A stretch of DNA of 34,301 nucleotides from Lachnospiraceae bacterium. Its GTDB lineage: Bacteria > Bacillota > Clostridia > Lachnospirales > Lachnospiraceae. Within the stretch, counting starts at the first letter, position 1, and each line of letters opens with the position of its first letter. Positions 32,760 to 34,301 of this stretch are shown in pieces. The notes under the pieces are model-generated. The model saw nothing but the letters and a program-made list of their open reading frames with translations, had not been told where the DNA came from and searched no databases. The stretch is from the NCBI GenBank assembly GCA_018384375.1, contig JAHAYJ010000045.1:1-34301 (forward strand), in the 5' to 3' direction. A program made the translations under genes and the position numbers.

Positions 32760-33776
32760 ATGATATCCATTAAAGAACTGGCACAACGCTGCGGGGTGTC
32801 TGTGGCTACTGTCAGTAAGGCACTGAATGATAAAAGTGATATCGGAGAAGAAACAAAAAAGAGGATACGTGAACTTGCAGATGAAATGGGATATTTTCCA
32901 AACGCCTCAGCAAGGACGCTCCGCTCAAAGAGAAGCCACTGTATAGGTGTTTTGTTCGGCGAAAACGGAGGAACAGCTCTGACGGATGAGTTTTTTCCAA
33001 AGGTGTTGAACGCTTTCAAAATTGCCGTGGAAAAGAGGGGCTATGAAATCATTTTTATCAATAAGGAAGTGGGAGGTCACACCTTGTCATATCTCGAACA
33101 TTGCAGATACAGGGGAGTGGACGGTGTGGTTTTGGCATATACGTATTATCGCGATCCGGAAGTAATAGAACTGATTAAGAGTGAACTGCCTGTTGTAACA
33201 GTTGATAGAATATTTGAGGAAAAGACATCTGTCTGTTTCGACTATAAAAAGGGAATGCGTGATCTTGTCACTTATATATACGAAAAAGGGCACCGCAAGA
33301 TCGCTTATATTCATGGAGAAAACTCCCAGATCACAGCAAAGCGTGTTGACAGCTTTTATGAGACGATGCAGAGTTTAGGACTTTCTGTTCCGGATACTTA
33401 CATGAAAGAAGGCAGATACCTGGATTTCCGGAAAACGAGACAATTGACACAGGAGCTTCTTGACCTTCCTGACCCGCCAACCTGCATTATCTATCCCAAC
33501 GACTTTTCCGCTCTTGGTGGAATAGGAGCTATCCATGATCGAAAGCTTACGATTCCGGAGGATATTTCTATTGCAGGATACGACGGAATACCACTTGCGA
33601 AGGCGATGTCGCCCGAGCTTACTACCTTGGAACAGGATTCGGAAAAGATGGGGGAAGCCATAGCGGAGAGAATCACAGCATTGATAGAAAATCCGGGAAA
33701 GGAACCAATCAAGAGGATCATGATATCGGGAAAGGTATCTTGTGGAAATTCGGTCAAGAATAGGAATCGAGGATAG
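32760..33776 (+). CDS. LacI-family transcriptional regulator
   Basis: A 338-residue repressor-type protein. The HTH is at the very N-terminus (IKELAQRCGVSVATVSKALN, residues 4-23), with hinge RSKRSHCIGVLF, then a periplasmic-binding-like ligand domain with GVDGVVLAYTYY, HRKIAYIHGE and SIAGYDGIPLA. Length is normal from ATG 32760. Such proteins bind a sugar or nucleotide and control nearby transport or catabolic genes. It faces the trp operon divergently, but trp control is explained by the T-box. The D-2-hydroxyacid dehydrogenase gene follows by 72 bases and may be a target. Effector unknown. Confidence 0.95.
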   Translation: MISIKELAQRCGVSVATVSKALNDKSDIGEETKKRIRELADEMGYFPNASARTLRSKRSHCIGVLFGENGGTALTDEFFPKVLNAFKIAVEKRGYEIIFINKEVGGHTLSYLEHCRYRGVDGVVLAYTYYRDPEVIELIKSELPVVTVDRIFEEKTSVCFDYKKGMRDLVTYIYEKGHRKIAYIHGENSQITAKRVDSFYETMQSLGLSVPDTYMKEGRYLDFRKTRQLTQELLDLPDPPTCIIYPNDFSALGGIGAIHDRKLTIPEDISIAGYDGIPLAKAMSPELTTLEQDSEKMGEAIAERITALIENPGKEPIKRIMISGKVSCGNSVKNRNRG

Positions 33777-33848
33777 ATTTTAGCTTAACTTTAGTATACA
33801 ATAAAAAAGGCATCATCAATGATAGCAAGATATGAGGAGCAAGATCAG

Positions 33849-34301
33849 ATGAGAATTGTTATTTTGGAAAGAAATAGTGTGGGAACCGATGTTTCGGTAG
33901 ATTCTATTTCGAAATATGGAGAGATCACTGTTTATCGCAATACTACCGCAGAGGATGTGGCAGAAAGAGTGAAGGAAGCAGATATCATTATAGCAAACAA
34001 AGCGCCCCTAAATGAAACAACACTGAAGAATGCACAGAAGGTCAAGCTGATCTGTGAATTTGCCACCGGTTATGATAATGTGGATCTTGCGTATTGCAAA
34101 AGCAGGGGAATTAAAGTAGCCAATGTAGTCAATTATTCCACAGACGCCGTAGCGCAGCACACTTTTGCGCTTTGTCTGTATATTCTGGAGAAGCTGCACC
34201 ACTATGATGCGTATGTGAAGTCAGGAGAATATGCCTCCCAGGACCGGTTTTCCAATTTTGATATTCCTTATACGGAGCTTGCTGGAAAGACCTGGGGAAT
34301 T
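33849..34301 (+). CDS. D-2-hydroxyacid dehydrogenase, 5' part
   Basis: The frame is open to the window edge (151 codons seen). The N-terminal catalytic half of the D-isomer family is visible: MRIVILERNSVG, ADIIIANKAPLNE, the CEFATGYDNVDLAYCKSRGI segment containing the substrate-loop Gly, and VVNYSTDAVAQHTFALCLYI, then LAGKTWGI entering the NAD-binding Rossmann fold. The catalytic Arg and His lie beyond the edge. GAGGAGC is well placed before ATG 33849; an in-frame ATG at 33819 is ten codons earlier and lacks a ribosome site. Substrate cannot be assigned (phosphoglycerate, lactate, glycerate or other). Confidence 0.9.
   Translation, partial: MRIVILERNSVGTDVSVDSISKYGEITVYRNTTAEDVAERVKEADIIIANKAPLNETTLKNAQKVKLICEFATGYDNVDLAYCKSRGIKVANVVNYSTDAVAQHTFALCLYILEKLHHYDAYVKSGEYASQDRFSNFDIPYTELAGKTWGI

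Noticed and set aside
32634-32760. 42-residue N-terminal extension of the LacI-family regulator
   Set aside because: It would begin over the trp promoter and upstream of the likely start site; LacI proteins begin at the HTH, which fits ATG 32760.

Overview
The window looks like chromosomal DNA from a low-to-mid G+C Gram-positive bacterium of the class Clostridia, most likely family Lachnospiraceae. Support for this: strong AGGAGG ribosome sites, consensus TTGACA/TATAAT promoters, a tryptophan T-box leader, a YesM/YesN two-component system, lipoprotein signal peptides, and small families typical of that group (DUF2975 with a YozG-like regulator, DUF1538 with a PII-like protein, DUF4358, TSCPD, DUF436). 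The family assignment is inference; species cannot be read from the sequence. No rRNA, tRNA, CRISPR array or insertion sequence was seen.

Layout. 1-2106 (minus): membrane operon DUF2975, XRE regulator, a possible 38-aa overlapping ORF, and a DUF4173 protein cut by the window edge; a palindrome lies over the operon's promoter. 2360-4620 (plus): a twofold-repeated DUF1538 transporter-like protein with a tandem PII-like protein. 4826-5027 (plus): two tiny single-span membrane peptides ending at a 13-bp hairpin. 5117-8487 (minus): MBOAT acyltransferase, SGNH-like partner and exonuclease III. 8634-9257: DUF4358 lipoprotein. 9290-10645 (minus): TSCPD protein and MurG. 10843-11547: unknown membrane protein.

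11560-21131 is a carbohydrate-use locus. A minus-strand operon (sensor kinase, AraC-type response regulator, cytoplasmic heparinase II/III-family protein) faces a plus-strand ABC uptake operon (lipoprotein binding protein, two permeases, and a cytoplasmic discoidin-like protein between the permeases). Probably an external sugar is sensed, an oligosaccharide imported, and the lyase acts on it inside the cell. No transporter ATPase is encoded here, so a shared MsmK-type ATPase elsewhere is likely.

21227-25716 (plus): DUF436 protein, glucose-6-phosphate isomerase, and a chemotaxis receptor whose first codons appear to carry a one-base frameshift. 25816-32292 (minus): complete trpEGDCFBA operon behind a T-box leader with a TGG specifier. 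32760-33776: LacI-family regulator. 33849 to the end: truncated D-2-hydroxyacid dehydrogenase.

The most interesting points are the apparent frameshift at the start of the chemotaxis receptor, the paired micro-ORFs, the intracellular discoidin protein within a transporter operon, and a promoter whose -35 and -10 boxes overlap the preceding terminator hairpin.
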